In this document: one piece after another, positions 1-6,158 of the stretch
Layout of the letters: every line of letters begins with the position of its first letter
Position numbering within the stretch: position 1 is the stretch's first letter
From: Proteobacteria bacterium UBA6920
Lineage (GTDB): Bacteria > Pseudomonadota > Gammaproteobacteria > SG8-11
Reading direction: 5' to 3'
Length of the DNA stretch: 8,398 bases
NCBI GenBank assembly: GCA_002448875.1
Contig: DKAS01000231.1
Location: 1 to 8,398, forward strand
The notes under the pieces: model-generated
What the model saw: only the letters and a program-made list of their open reading frames with translations
The model's database searches: none
Told to the model about the DNA's origin: nothing
Made by a program: the position numbers and the translations under genes

Positions 1-1
1 G

Positions 2-961
2 GTGTTCAAATCCGAGGCCATCGTTCATCCCGATGACGTCCGCGCGTATATCAGCAGCGAGGAATGTCCGTTGTCCTACAACCCCCAGCTGATGGCGCTG
101 TTGTGGGACACGCTGGCGACGCGCGACGCGCGCATGCTGCAGCAGGCGATGAAAAAGCGCTTCCCCATTCCCGAGGGCTGCGCCTGGGTGAATTATGTTC
201 GCTGCCATGACGATATCGGTTGGGCGTTTGCCGACGACGACATTATCGCCGCGGGCTTCGATCCGCAGGAGCATCGCCGGTTTCTGACGAAGTTCTATAC
301 CGGCAACTACGCCGGCAGTTTCGCCCGCGGCGCGCCATTTCAGGTCGACCCGAAAACGGGTCAGGCGCGCGTATCCGGGACCTGTGCCTCGCTGGCCGGG
401 GTGGAAAAGGCACTGCAGGCAGGTGATGAACGGGGGCAGGATCTGGCGGTGCGCCGCATCCAGCTGATACATGCCATTATCATCACTATCGGCGGCATAC
501 CTCTGCTTTATCTCGGTGACGAAATCGCCACCCTCAACGACTACGCCTACGACCAGGACGCGGAAAAGGCCGGCGACTCTCGCTGGTTGCACCGCTCCCG
601 CTTCGACTGGCAGCGCGCCGGGCAGCGGCGCGAGTCTGGCACCCTGCCGGCCAGCGTGTTTCAGGGATTGTTGCGACTGTTGCAGCTGCGCACCCAGAAC
701 CAGGCTTTTCACCGCTCCGATACGGAATTCGTCGAGACTGGAAACAGGCATGTGTTCGGATTCATCCGCAGTAATGCACAGGCCATCGTTTTTATTCTGG
801 CAAATTTCAGCGAACAAGTGCAGGTGCTGGAAGCGCGGCGTCTGCGACAGATGGGTATGCGTAAAACCATGATCGATTTATTCACCGGCCGACCGCTTAC
901 CGCCACCCAGGAACTGGCAATGGATCCCTACCAGTTCATGATTCTGTCGCGGGTACCCTGA
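2..961 (+). CDS. Amylosucrase, C-terminal part (5' end outside window)
   Basis: GH13 amylosucrase (EC 2.4.1.4), which splits sucrose and transfers the glucosyl unit to a growing alpha-1,4-glucan, releasing fructose. The visible 319 residues align from memory with Neisseria polysaccharea amylosucrase from its acid/base region to the C-terminus. Residue E5 of the visible part, in FKSEAIVHP, fits the acid/base glutamate. H69-D70-D71, in VRCHDDIGW, fit the conserved His and transition-state Asp. The E-to-D spacing of 65 residues matches the known enzyme. The nucleophile Asp and the N-terminal half lie upstream of the window. GSFARG, VSGT, LIYLGDE-like and NDY motifs follow, then a beta-rich C-terminal domain. 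The first base triplet, GTG, is not a start, because the homology begins mid-protein. The frame is open to TGA at 959-961 with no sign of damage. The next gene in the same direction begins 118 bases later, so operon linkage is uncertain. The alternative is another GH13 sucrose-active enzyme, but amylosucrase is clearly the best fit. Confidence 0.93.
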   Translation: MFKSEAIVHPDDVRAYISSEECPLSYNPQLMALLWDTLATRDARMLQQAMKKRFPIPEGCAWVNYVRCHDDIGWAFADDDIIAAGFDPQEHRRFLTKFYTGNYAGSFARGAPFQVDPKTGQARVSGTCASLAGVEKALQAGDERGQDLAVRRIQLIHAIIITIGGIPLLYLGDEIATLNDYAYDQDAEKAGDSRWLHRSRFDWQRAGQRRESGTLPASVFQGLLRLLQLRTQNQAFHRSDTEFVETGNRHVFGFIRSNAQAIVFILANFSEQVQVLEARRLRQMGMRKTMIDLFTGRPLTATQELAMDPYQFMILSRVP

Positions 962-997
962 ACGCAAATGCTCTCGGGGTCGGACCACCACAAGCTC

Positions 998-1028
998 TTG
1001 ATTGCGCGATATTTTGCCATGAAAATCG
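998..1028 (+). promoter_or_regulatory. Possible promoter/operator ahead of the LysR gene
   Basis: TTGATT (998-1003) and GAAAAT (1021-1026) are spaced by 17 bases and could be a weak sigma-70 promoter. The spacer and -10 contain an inverted repeat, ATTTT-N6-AAAAT (1011-1026), flanked by CGAT and CG, of the AT-rich dyad kind often bound by autoregulating LysR proteins. Start and strength are inferred only. The gap 962-1079 holds nothing else I can call with confidence. Confidence 0.28.
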
Positions 1029-1079
1029 CCCTGTTATCGGGCTTGCAGGCACCTTTTTTGGCGTAAGAAGACACCATCA

Positions 1080-2075
1080 ATGTATAAACTGGCGCGACAT
1101 GCGACATTAAGGCAGTTGCAGGTGTTCGAGGCCATCGGGCGACTGAAGAGTTTCACCCGTACGGCCGAGCAATTGTTTCTGACGCAATCCACGGTTTCGA
1201 CGCAGATAAAGAATTTGACCGAAATTGTTGGTGTACCCCTGGTCGAATACGTTGGCAAGCAAGTTCGCCTGACGGAAGCCGGCCGACACCTGTACGCCGC
1301 GTGCCAGGATGTATTTCGCGCGCTGGACAACGTTGATGTCGCCGTTGCCAACCTGCGCGGTTTGACGCTCGGAGCGCTCAGCGTTTCCGCCATCACTACC
1401 GCGAAATACTTCGTACCTGAAGCGCTGGGGCGATTCTCGCAGGCGCACCCCGGCATAGACATCTCGCTACACGTACTGAATCGCGAACATGTGCTGCAAC
1501 GCCTGGCAAACAACGAGGATGACCTGTACATTCTCGGGCATGATCCTCCCACGGAACTGGAAATCGAGTCCGAAGCGTTTGCGCCAAACCCGCTGTATGT
1601 GATGGCCGGTCGCGACCATCCCCTGGCGAAAAGCGGCAGGCGTTTGACTTTGAAGGACTTAGCTGAGCAACCGCTAATCATGCGCGAGCCCGGCTCAGGT
1701 ATCCGCGCCGCAGTCGAACGCCTGTTCGCCGCGCAAGGACTACAGCCGAAGGTTCGCATCGTACTCAGCAGCAACGAAGCGATCAAGCACGCGCTGATCG
1801 GCCAGCTCGGCATATCCGTTCTGTCGCTGCACAGCATCCTGCTCGAGGGTGCGCAGGGTCCGATCACCGTGCTCGACGTGGAAAAGTTCCCCCTGCAACG
1901 CAAGTGGCACGTAGCCCACCCAAAGGGCAAGGAACCTTCGATCGTCGCCCGGGCGTTTCTGGATTCGCTGCGTGCAGAAGGTCAACGTCTAACGCAAATG
2001 CTTAACGAGTTGACCAGCAGCCTGCCGCACAGCCGATCGAAAAAACCCGCTCGACGCGCACCCGGAAGGCGCTAG
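1080..2075 (+). CDS. CbbR-like LysR-family transcriptional regulator
   Basis: A 331-residue LysR-type regulator. The N-terminal winged helix-turn-helix spans about residues 7-66: HATLRQLQVFEAI, then SFTRTAEQLFLTQSTVSTQIKNL, then VRLTEAGR. A periplasmic-binding-fold effector domain covers about 93-300. The wording LANNEDDLYILGHDPP and NPLYVMAGRDHPLA is typical of the CbbR/RbcR branch, which controls Calvin-cycle genes in response to metabolites such as NADPH or RuBP in known members. Here the gene is not divergent from cbbLS. It follows an amylosucrase gene in the same direction, so its target may differ and no autotrophy gene is visible. The ATG at 1080 has a purine-rich AAGAAG about 10 bases upstream, and the family-typical N-terminus starts right after it. 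The last 15 residues are strongly basic (SKKPARRAPGRR), an extension beyond the usual domain that could add non-specific DNA contact. The LysR call is certain; the CbbR subfamily is likely; the target is unknown. Confidence 0.9.
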   Translation: MYKLARHATLRQLQVFEAIGRLKSFTRTAEQLFLTQSTVSTQIKNLTEIVGVPLVEYVGKQVRLTEAGRHLYAACQDVFRALDNVDVAVANLRGLTLGALSVSAITTAKYFVPEALGRFSQAHPGIDISLHVLNREHVLQRLANNEDDLYILGHDPPTELEIESEAFAPNPLYVMAGRDHPLAKSGRRLTLKDLAEQPLIMREPGSGIRAAVERLFAAQGLQPKVRIVLSSNEAIKHALIGQLGISVLSLHSILLEGAQGPITVLDVEKFPLQRKWHVAHPKGKEPSIVARAFLDSLRAEGQRLTQMLNELTSSLPHSRSKKPARRAPGRR

Positions 2076-2079
2076 CCAA

Positions 2080-2099
2080 CTATTGATAATTATCAATAG
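2080..2099. promoter_or_regulatory. Perfect 20-bp palindrome containing an FNR/Anr-type box
   Basis: CTATTGATAATTATCAATAG is a perfect palindrome of 20 bases, starting 5 bases after the LysR stop and 122 bases before the next ATG. Its core TTGAT-AATT-ATCAA (2083-2096) matches the FNR/Anr/Dnr consensus TTGAT-N4-ATCAA exactly. This suggests oxygen- or nitric-oxide-dependent control of the downstream membrane protein gene. Fur-like AT-rich boxes overlap this word, so Fur is a weaker alternative. Part of the site, ATCAATAG, recurs at 2124-2131. Confidence 0.6.
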
Positions 2100-2118
2100 C
2101 AACCAACGTTATATTCAA

Positions 2119-2148
2119 TTGGAATCAATAGAACAGAATCCCTATCAT
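2119..2148 (+). promoter_or_regulatory. Candidate promoter of the DUF2892-like gene
   Basis: TTGGAA (2119-2124) and TATCAT (2143-2148) are separated by 18 bases. Transcription would start near 2155, placing the FNR-type box centre (2089.5) at about -65, roughly a class I activator position. A second possible -10, TATATT at 2110-2115, would instead put the box close to -32, where binding would more likely repress. Sequence alone cannot choose between them. Confidence 0.3.
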
Positions 2149-2157
2149 GATCCTCAA

Positions 2158-2181
2158 CGAAGCGAAATTTTCCCCGCTTCG
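2158..2181 (+). other. Leader hairpin just before the ribosome binding site
   Basis: CGAAGCG (2158-2164) and CGCTTCG (2175-2181) form a perfect 7-bp stem around a 10-base loop. It sits 6 bases before AGGAGG (2188-2193). In the mRNA it could stabilise the 5' end or modulate access to the strong ribosome binding site. It has no T-tract and is not a terminator for the LysR gene. Confidence 0.45.
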
Positions 2182-2201
2182 ATTCACAGGAGGATTTGAC
2201 C

Positions 2202-2711
2202 ATGACACGCACGCAATACAGCTCTATGCTGCCCTCTTTGGAAACGTTGAGTTCTCTGGAGCGGGTTACCCGGATAGCCATCGGTGTCGCGCTCATCGGC
2301 AGCGTGTTCGCCGCTAAGGGGCCCTTGGATTGGGCCGCGGCATGGCCCCTGCTTGGCATCTATCCGCTGCTGACCGGCATGATCGGAGTCGAGCCCCTGC
2401 GCTACTTCCTGGAGCGCGGCTCCGTGGCATACCGCAGCGCCCAGTTCGCATTCGGTGGCGCACTGATAGGCAGCGTATTCGTGGCGGGCCAATATGCCGC
2501 GATACCGCATGAAGAACTGATGGTTCTGCCCTTGGTAGGCGCCTTCTACATGCTGGCCGGTATCATGGGCCGGGGACCGATCGCGACATTCGAAGCCGCG
2601 CTGCATGATCAGCCTGAGATGCCGGCCACGGTTGCCATCGAAACTTCAGGCCCATCGGCAACGTCGCGACGCGCAGCTCAGATACGCGCCAGCTATTCCC
2701 GCGCCGCCTGA
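2202..2711 (+). CDS. Membrane protein with two DUF2892 (YgaP-TM-like) units
   Basis: A 169-residue inner-membrane protein with four probable helices. It resembles the DUF2892 / YgaP transmembrane family in the opening SSLERVTRIAIGVALIG and in the closing Y-x-L-x-G-x-x-G. Unlike the usual single ~60-residue unit, it contains two: residues 28-71 and 85-134 share GxALIGSVFxA, then PLxGxYxLxGxxG and a final Glu-containing helix end. This indicates internal duplication. The tail from about 135 to 169 is polar and rich in Ala, Ser and Arg. DUF2892 domains often accompany rhodanese or thiosulfate/sulfide proteins, but no rhodanese domain is present and the function is unknown. The ATG at 2202 is chosen because AGGAGG lies 8 bases upstream; a TTG at 2196 is only 2 bases from it. 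The FNR-type box upstream suggests expression at low oxygen. The gene ends before a strong hairpin and is convergent with the next gene. Confidence 0.8.
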   Translation: MTRTQYSSMLPSLETLSSLERVTRIAIGVALIGSVFAAKGPLDWAAAWPLLGIYPLLTGMIGVEPLRYFLERGSVAYRSAQFAFGGALIGSVFVAGQYAAIPHEELMVLPLVGAFYMLAGIMGRGPIATFEAALHDQPEMPATVAIETSGPSATSRRAAQIRASYSRAA

Positions 2712-2729
2712 ACAGCGCGTTAGTCAAAA

Positions 2730-2759
2730 TCTGGCGGGTAGTGCAGGCTACCCGCCAGA
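2730..2759. terminator. Strong hairpin terminator between convergent genes
   Basis: TCTGGCGGGTAG (2730-2741) and CTACCCGCCAGA (2748-2759) pair perfectly over 12 bp with a 6-base loop. On the minus strand the stem is followed almost at once by TTTT (2726-2729), so it is a good intrinsic terminator for the 67-residue gene. On the plus strand no T-tract follows, but the stem lies 19 bases after the DUF2892-type stop and may stop or protect that transcript too. Confidence 0.8.
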
Positions 2760-2769
2760 CTTCACCGCC

Positions 2770-2973
2770 TCACAGGCGAAAGAAATACGGCACCACCGTC
2801 AAACCTACGCCAACGATTACCAGCAGGTAGACATTGGCGATGAAATAAGGAAAGACCATCAACGCGATGCCGGTGACCAGTGGTACCACGGCCTTTTGCC
2901 GCCGACCATAGATGAAATAGCCGAACCCGAGCGCCCCAAATACAATCCCCCAGATTAACGTTGCCGTATCCAT
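2770..2973 (-). CDS. Small conserved membrane protein, 67 residues, function unknown
   Basis: A 67-residue, very hydrophobic protein with three probable helices: about residues 4-22, then after YGRRQK about 28-44 and 47-65. The pattern GxGYFIYGRRQK-VVPLxxGIALMVFPYFIAN is one I recognise from small conserved membrane proteins of gammaproteobacteria, usually left as hypothetical or loosely called amino acid transporter. No catalytic residue is visible, and the transporter name is not supported. The second and third helices resemble each other (TGIALMVFPYF and VGVGLTVVPYF), suggesting a small internal duplication. The ATG at 2973 has only a weak upstream GGGGA about 12 bases away. The gene is convergent with the DUF2892-type gene and shares its terminator hairpin. 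A dyad at 3011-3035 lies in its upstream region. Confidence 0.75.
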   Translation of the reverse strand: MDTATLIWGIVFGALGFGYFIYGRRQKAVVPLVTGIALMVFPYFIANVYLLVIVGVGLTVVPYFFRL

Positions 2974-3010
2974 AAGTTATCTATTCCCCGGGGCTTGGCT
3001 ACCATAACCC

Positions 3011-3035
3011 CTTGATCAAATGAGTTATTATCAAG
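3011..3035. promoter_or_regulatory. Dyad upstream of the 67-residue membrane gene
   Basis: CTTGAT (3011-3016) and ATCAAG (3030-3035) form an inverted repeat with 13 bases between the arms, 38 bases before the minus-strand ATG at 2973. The arms are FNR-like half sites, but the spacing is wrong for FNR. On the minus strand a GATAAT-like -10 word overlaps one arm, so an operator over a promoter is possible. The rest of the gap 2974-3256 shows no convincing gene or RNA. Confidence 0.3.
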
Positions 3036-3252
3036 AAAAATGACCCGTCTCAAAGCCTCCAGTGCCCTTTTAGACTGCAGGTAGTTATCGGTCCATGTTG
3101 CTGAACAGGTGAATTTTACCTCCTGAATTCCGTTTCTTAGCTGAATATTTCGCCCGCATTCAGGCATTTTTCTTGATGGAGCAATGGGTTACGCTGCTCC
3201 GAGCGGCCCTTTGACAGGCGTATGAAATTTAGCCAGCCGCGCCGGTTTATGT

Positions 3253-3258
3253 CATAAT
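3253..3258 (+). promoter_or_regulatory. Candidate -10 element (CATAAT) for the ABC-F gene
   Basis: CATAAT followed by GCGCG has the look of a sigma-70 -10 box with a GC-rich discriminator. It gives a start near 3265 and a leader of about 34 bases before the GTG at 3299. The -35 is poor: TTAGCC at 3229-3234 with 18-base spacing is the best fit. A perfect TTGACA at 3211-3216 is too far away to pair with this -10. Confidence 0.4.
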
Positions 3259-3298
3259 GCGCGTCCTTTTTCCCTGTCATTTACTTCGGAACCTTGCC

Positions 3299-4930
3299 GT
3301 GATCAGCGCCGCCAACATTACCATGCAGTTCGGGTCCAAGCCCCTGTTCGAGAACATCAGCGTCAAATTCGGCAACGGCAATCGTTATGGCCTGATCGGC
3401 GCCAATGGCTGCGGCAAATCCACGTTCATGAAGATTCTGGGCGGGGATCTGGCGCCTACCGCGGGTAACGTCTCCCTGGATGCCAACGAGCGCATCGGTA
3501 AACTGCGTCAGGATCAGTTCGCGTTCGAAAACCACACGGTCCTGGACACGGTCATCATGGGGCATGATCGCTTATGGCAGGTGAAAAGCGAGCGCGATCG
3601 CATCTATGCCCAGGCGGAAATGAGCGAAGAAGACGGCATGAACGTCGCCCACCTGGAAGTCGAATTCGCCGAACTGGACGGCTACACCGCCGAGGCCCGC
3701 GCCGGCGAATTGCTGCTGGCCCTGGAAATTCCGCTGGCGCAGCATAGCGGCCTGATGAGCGCAGTGGCGCCGGGGTGGAAACTGCGGGTGTTGCTGGCAC
3801 AGGCCCTGTTCGCCGATCCGGACATCATGCTGCTGGACGAGCCCACCAATAACCTCGATATCAACACCATACGCTGGCTGGAAAAGGTGCTGAATGAGCG
3901 CAACAGCACCATGCTCATCATTTCCCACGATCGCCACTTTCTCAACAGCGTCTGCACCCACATGGCCGACCTGGACTACGGCGAACTGCGCGTGTATCCC
4001 GGCAACTATGACGACTACATGACCGCGTCGACGCAGGCACGTGAGCGCTTGCTGGCCGATAACGCGAAGAAACAGGCGCAGATCAGCGACCTGCAGTCCT
4101 TCGTCAGCCGTTTTTCCGCCAACGCCTCCAAGGCCAGACAGGCCACGTCACGCGCAAAACAAATAGAAAAAATCCAGCTGGAGGAAGTAAAAATATCCAG
4201 CCGGCAGAGCCCCTACATCCGCTTTGACCAGGACAAAAAACTGTATCGCATCGCCCTGGAAGTGGAAGAATTGAGCAAAGGATATGACACCACCCCCCTG
4301 TTCAGCGACCTCGACCTGATGGTGGAAGTGGGCGAACGGGTCGCCATCATCGGCCCCAACGGCATAGGCAAAACCACGCTGTTGCGCACCCTGGTGAATG
4401 ACCTGCCCGCCGACAGCGGCAAGATAAAGTGGTCGGAAAACATCAACATCGGCTACTTCGCCCAGGACCATTCGGCGGATTTCGCCAAAGACCTGTCCCT
4501 GTTCGACTGGATGAGCCAATGGAAGCAACCCCGCGATGACGAACAGGCTATTCGCGCCATCCTCGGGCGCATGCTGTTTTCCCAGGACGAGATCAATAAA
4601 TCGGTAACCCGAATTTCCGGTGGTGAACAGGGCCGCATGCTGTTCGGCAAGCTGATGCTGCAAAAGCCCAACATCCTGGTCATGGATGAACCCACCAACC
4701 ACCTGGACATGGAGTCCATCGAGGCGCTGAACCTGGCCCTGGAAAACTATCCCGGCACCCTGATCTTCGTCAGTCATGACCGGGAATTCGTCTCTTCACT
4801 GGCGACGCGCATCATCGAATTGTCGGCAACCGGCATCACCAATTTCAGCGGCAGTTACGATGACTATCTGCGCTCGCAGGAATTGGTTCCGACCAGCAGC
4901 GCCGCACGCCCGCAAACACTGACGCGATAA
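3299..4930 (+). CDS. ybiT: ABC-F family ATPase, YbiT type
   Basis: A cytoplasmic ABC-F protein of 543 residues with two ATPase domains and no membrane segment. It follows E. coli YbiT (about 530 residues) nearly end to end. ABC-F proteins bind the ribosomal E-site and act on stalled or slow translation. Domain 1 has Walker A G34-T42 (GANGCGKST), a degenerate signature in [13 protein letters not shown] as in YbiT, Walker B D175-E181 with DEPTNNLD, and H-loop H210. The charged inter-domain linker (about 235-320, [16 protein letters not shown] and on) is the arm that contacts tRNA in the family. Domain 2 has Walker A G352-T360 (GPNGIGKTT), signature ISGGEQ at 439-444, Walker B with D463-E464 and H493. 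The start is the GTG at 3299, giving the family N-terminus [12 protein letters not shown]. An in-frame ATG at 3257 overlaps the likely -10 box and adds 14 unrelated residues. The ribosome binding site (CGGA) is weak. The gene is convergent with the arr-like gene. Confidence 0.95.
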   Translation: MISAANITMQFGSKPLFENISVKFGNGNRYGLIGANGCGKSTFMKILGGDLAPTAGNVSLDANERIGKLRQDQFAFENHTVLDTVIMGHDRLWQVKSERDRIYAQAEMSEEDGMNVAHLEVEFAELDGYTAEARAGELLLALEIPLAQHSGLMSAVAPGWKLRVLLAQALFADPDIMLLDEPTNNLDINTIRWLEKVLNERNSTMLIISHDRHFLNSVCTHMADLDYGELRVYPGNYDDYMTASTQARERLLADNAKKQAQISDLQSFVSRFSANASKARQATSRAKQIEKIQLEEVKISSRQSPYIRFDQDKKLYRIALEVEELSKGYDTTPLFSDLDLMVEVGERVAIIGPNGIGKTTLLRTLVNDLPADSGKIKWSENINIGYFAQDHSADFAKDLSLFDWMSQWKQPRDDEQAIRAILGRMLFSQDEINKSVTRISGGEQGRMLFGKLMLQKPNILVMDEPTNHLDMESIEALNLALENYPGTLIFVSHDREFVSSLATRIIELSATGITNFSGSYDDYLRSQELVPTSSAARPQTLTR

Positions 4931-4959
4931 GCCAATCAAGGCTTGGGTCAGCGTTTGCG
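4911..4959. terminator. Long two-part hairpin over the ABC-F stop codon
   Basis: The outer arms CGCAAACACTGAC (4911-4923) and GTCAGCGTTTGCG (4947-4959) pair at 12 of 13 positions. Inside, AAGCC (4929-4933) and GGCTT (4940-4944) form a second stem with a 6-base loop. The ABC-F stop codon TAA (4928-4930) lies at the inner junction. There is no T-tract on either strand. It sits between convergent genes (the minus-strand gene ends at 4978), so a bidirectional, possibly Rho-assisted, end or a 3' stabiliser is likely. Confidence 0.55.
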
Positions 4960-4977
4960 GATGCGTTACCCTTCCCG

Positions 4978-5721
4978 CTAGTTGATAATCTGGCCTTTAT
5001 TGGCGGCCAGCTTTGCCCGCCATTTTTCCCGCTCCTCAGGTGTTTGCCGCAGCCAATCCGTCACCTCGCCAACAATCCTGAGCGGCGCCTCGGACCGATA
5101 GGAACGCGTTAGATTGCCCGGAAACCGCTGATTGGTGACATTCGGATCATTTTCGAAGCTTCCGGTGGGCTCGACGACATAGACCCGTTCCTCCCCATCG
5201 CCCTTGGCCAGGGCGGCAGCCAGTCCCGCCCCACTGATCAAGGCGGTGAAATAGATATGATTCATTATCAAATCAGCTTGATAGTTTGAAACCCCTCCCG
5301 GGGTCAGCAAATCACCCGCCTGCAAATTCGCCTTCGTCCCATGATAGAAGGGTCCTTGGTCAGAAGGAGGCTTCTTAAACGAAGACGCCAGGGCATGGCT
5401 TTCTGCCGCTCTGACCGAGTCGCCCAGGCCCTCATGGCATTTTGCTATGCTCGAATAGAGAAAAGGGAATGCGCTCGCCACGGAATCGTCATTGATCTTC
5501 ACCGCGTACTGCAGAGCAGTTTCCAGCCACTGCAATTTTTCGGCAATATCCCGTTGAGTCCTGGATACACAATGCGCCGCGATGAATTTTTCGAAATCCT
5601 GAGACGCTTCATTCCAGGCCTGAAGGAACAGTTCACTTGCATCTCCAGACCGGCCATTTTCCTCCAGACCCTGCCCTTGCAGGCAGCGCTTGACAATCTT
5701 GTTGTTCGGGCTGAATTCCAT
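4978..5721 (-). CDS. TPR-like domain fused to Arr-type rifampin ADP-ribosyltransferase
   Basis: A 247-residue cytoplasmic protein in two parts. Residues 124-247 match Arr, the enzyme that inactivates rifamycins by NAD-dependent ADP-ribosylation: FYHGTKANLQAGDLL, NHIYFTA, VYVVEPTGSFENDPN, RFPGN, SYRSEAPLRIVGEV. The residues known from Mycobacterium smegmatis Arr as His19, Tyr49 and Asp84 correspond to H127, Y157 and D192, so the active site looks intact. Residues 1-118 are helical and TPR-like (GDASELFLQAWNEAS, then KLQWLETALQYAVKINDD, then SSIAKCHEGLGDSVRAAESHALA). Classic Arr is about 140 residues and lacks this part. I recall similar longer proteins mostly from Bacteroidetes, sometimes mis-annotated as rRNA adenine methyltransferase. 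The start ATG at 5721 has GGAGA 8 bases upstream. An in-frame ATG at 5775 adds 18 poorly matching residues and has AGGAG touching it. Lone gene, both neighbours convergent or divergent, with AT-rich upstream DNA: horizontal gain is plausible. Rifampin activity is inferred; the native target may be something else. Confidence 0.88.
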   Translation of the reverse strand: MEFSPNNKIVKRCLQGQGLEENGRSGDASELFLQAWNEASQDFEKFIAAHCVSRTQRDIAEKLQWLETALQYAVKINDDSVASAFPFLYSSIAKCHEGLGDSVRAAESHALASSFKKPPSDQGPFYHGTKANLQAGDLLTPGGVSNYQADLIMNHIYFTALISGAGLAAALAKGDGEERVYVVEPTGSFENDPNVTNQRFPGNLTRSYRSEAPLRIVGEVTDWLRQTPEEREKWRAKLAANKGQIIN

Positions 5722-5788
5722 AGATTGGTCTCCGATATATCTTTTGCCGCTCGCCGGGGGCCAAACGCGTGCCATCTCCTGGCTATGG

Positions 5789-5850
5789 ATAGTCTAGCAA
5801 AGAAAATAGTCTGTTTTTTTCTACAGGGTTGGATTCGCCTGAAAATAGTC
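5789..5850. repeat. Three ATAGTC repeats upstream of the arr-like gene
   Basis: ATAGTC occurs at 5789-5794, 5806-5811 and 5845-5850. The last two lie in a longer identical word, GAAAATAGTC (5802-5811 and 5841-5850), 39 bases apart. Read on the minus strand they are GACTAT boxes 68 to 129 bases before the Arr start and could be regulator sites or promoter parts. Runs of T at 5814-5820 and 5860-5866 make this part clearly AT-rich. The gap 5722-5985 otherwise shows no gene. Confidence 0.35.
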
Positions 5851-5991
5851 AGACTCCGCTTTTTTTAAAATAAGGTAAATTCTTTCATCTTCAATAAACT
5901 CAACGTTGTTCACTGACTTCCATCGCCGCATCCGAACAAGAAATGTTTATCAAACGACTGCATATGTCCGGCTCGGGTTAGATCAATACAG

Positions 5992-6000
5992 TGGTATACT
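5992..6000 (+). promoter_or_regulatory. Extended -10 promoter for the small lipoprotein gene
   Basis: TGGTATACT holds a TG-N motif followed by TATACT (5995-6000), a good extended -10 that does not need a strong -35; none is visible 16-18 bases upstream. A transcript would begin near 6007 and carry a leader of about 150 bases. In that leader CGCCTGC (6013-6019) can pair with GCAGGCG (6119-6125), enclosing about 99 bases, so a structured 5' UTR is possible but unproven. Confidence 0.45.
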
Positions 6001-6158
6001 CTTTAGACCGAACGCCTGCCGCCATGACAGATAAGCTGCCTGCAGGTGGAAATTGAGGCGCAGGGCATCAGTCAAGGAGTCGATCGCGTTCGTGTCTACA
6101 ACGCGCCGGGGTTGAACTGCAGGCGCATTGGATATAACAACAATAAAAGGAACATTCC

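Noticed and set aside
1034..1930. Long minus-strand frame of 298 codons across the LysR gene
   Set aside because: It is a shadow frame of a clearly coding LysR gene, with Cys/Ser/Arg-rich composition typical of antisense translation.
2196..2201. TTG start for the DUF2892-type protein
   Set aside because: It lies only 2 bases after AGGAGG; the ATG at 2202 has 8-base spacing.
2955..3167. Open frame of 70 codons on the minus strand upstream of the 67-residue membrane gene
   Set aside because: No ribosome binding site, no family-like features, and it overlaps the start of the better supported membrane gene.
3211..3216. Perfect TTGACA -35 box
   Set aside because: No -10 box lies 16-18 bases downstream; the nearest good -10 (3253-3258) is 36 bases away.
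4148..4777. Minus-strand frame of 209 codons across the ABC-F gene
   Set aside because: It is antisense to a strongly conserved coding region and shows no own features.
3299..5721. ABC-F and Arr as a joint antibiotic-resistance island
   Set aside because: The ABC-F protein is of the housekeeping YbiT type, the genes are convergent, and there are no mobile-element marks.
5722..5775. Upstream in-frame start for the arr-like gene at 5775
   Set aside because: It would add 18 residues with no family match, and its AGGAG directly abuts the ATG; the start at 5721 has GGAGA at proper spacing.
5341..5868. Plus-strand open frame of 175 codons opposite the arr-like gene
   Set aside because: It is antisense to a gene with clear homology and has no ribosome binding site or recognisable domain.
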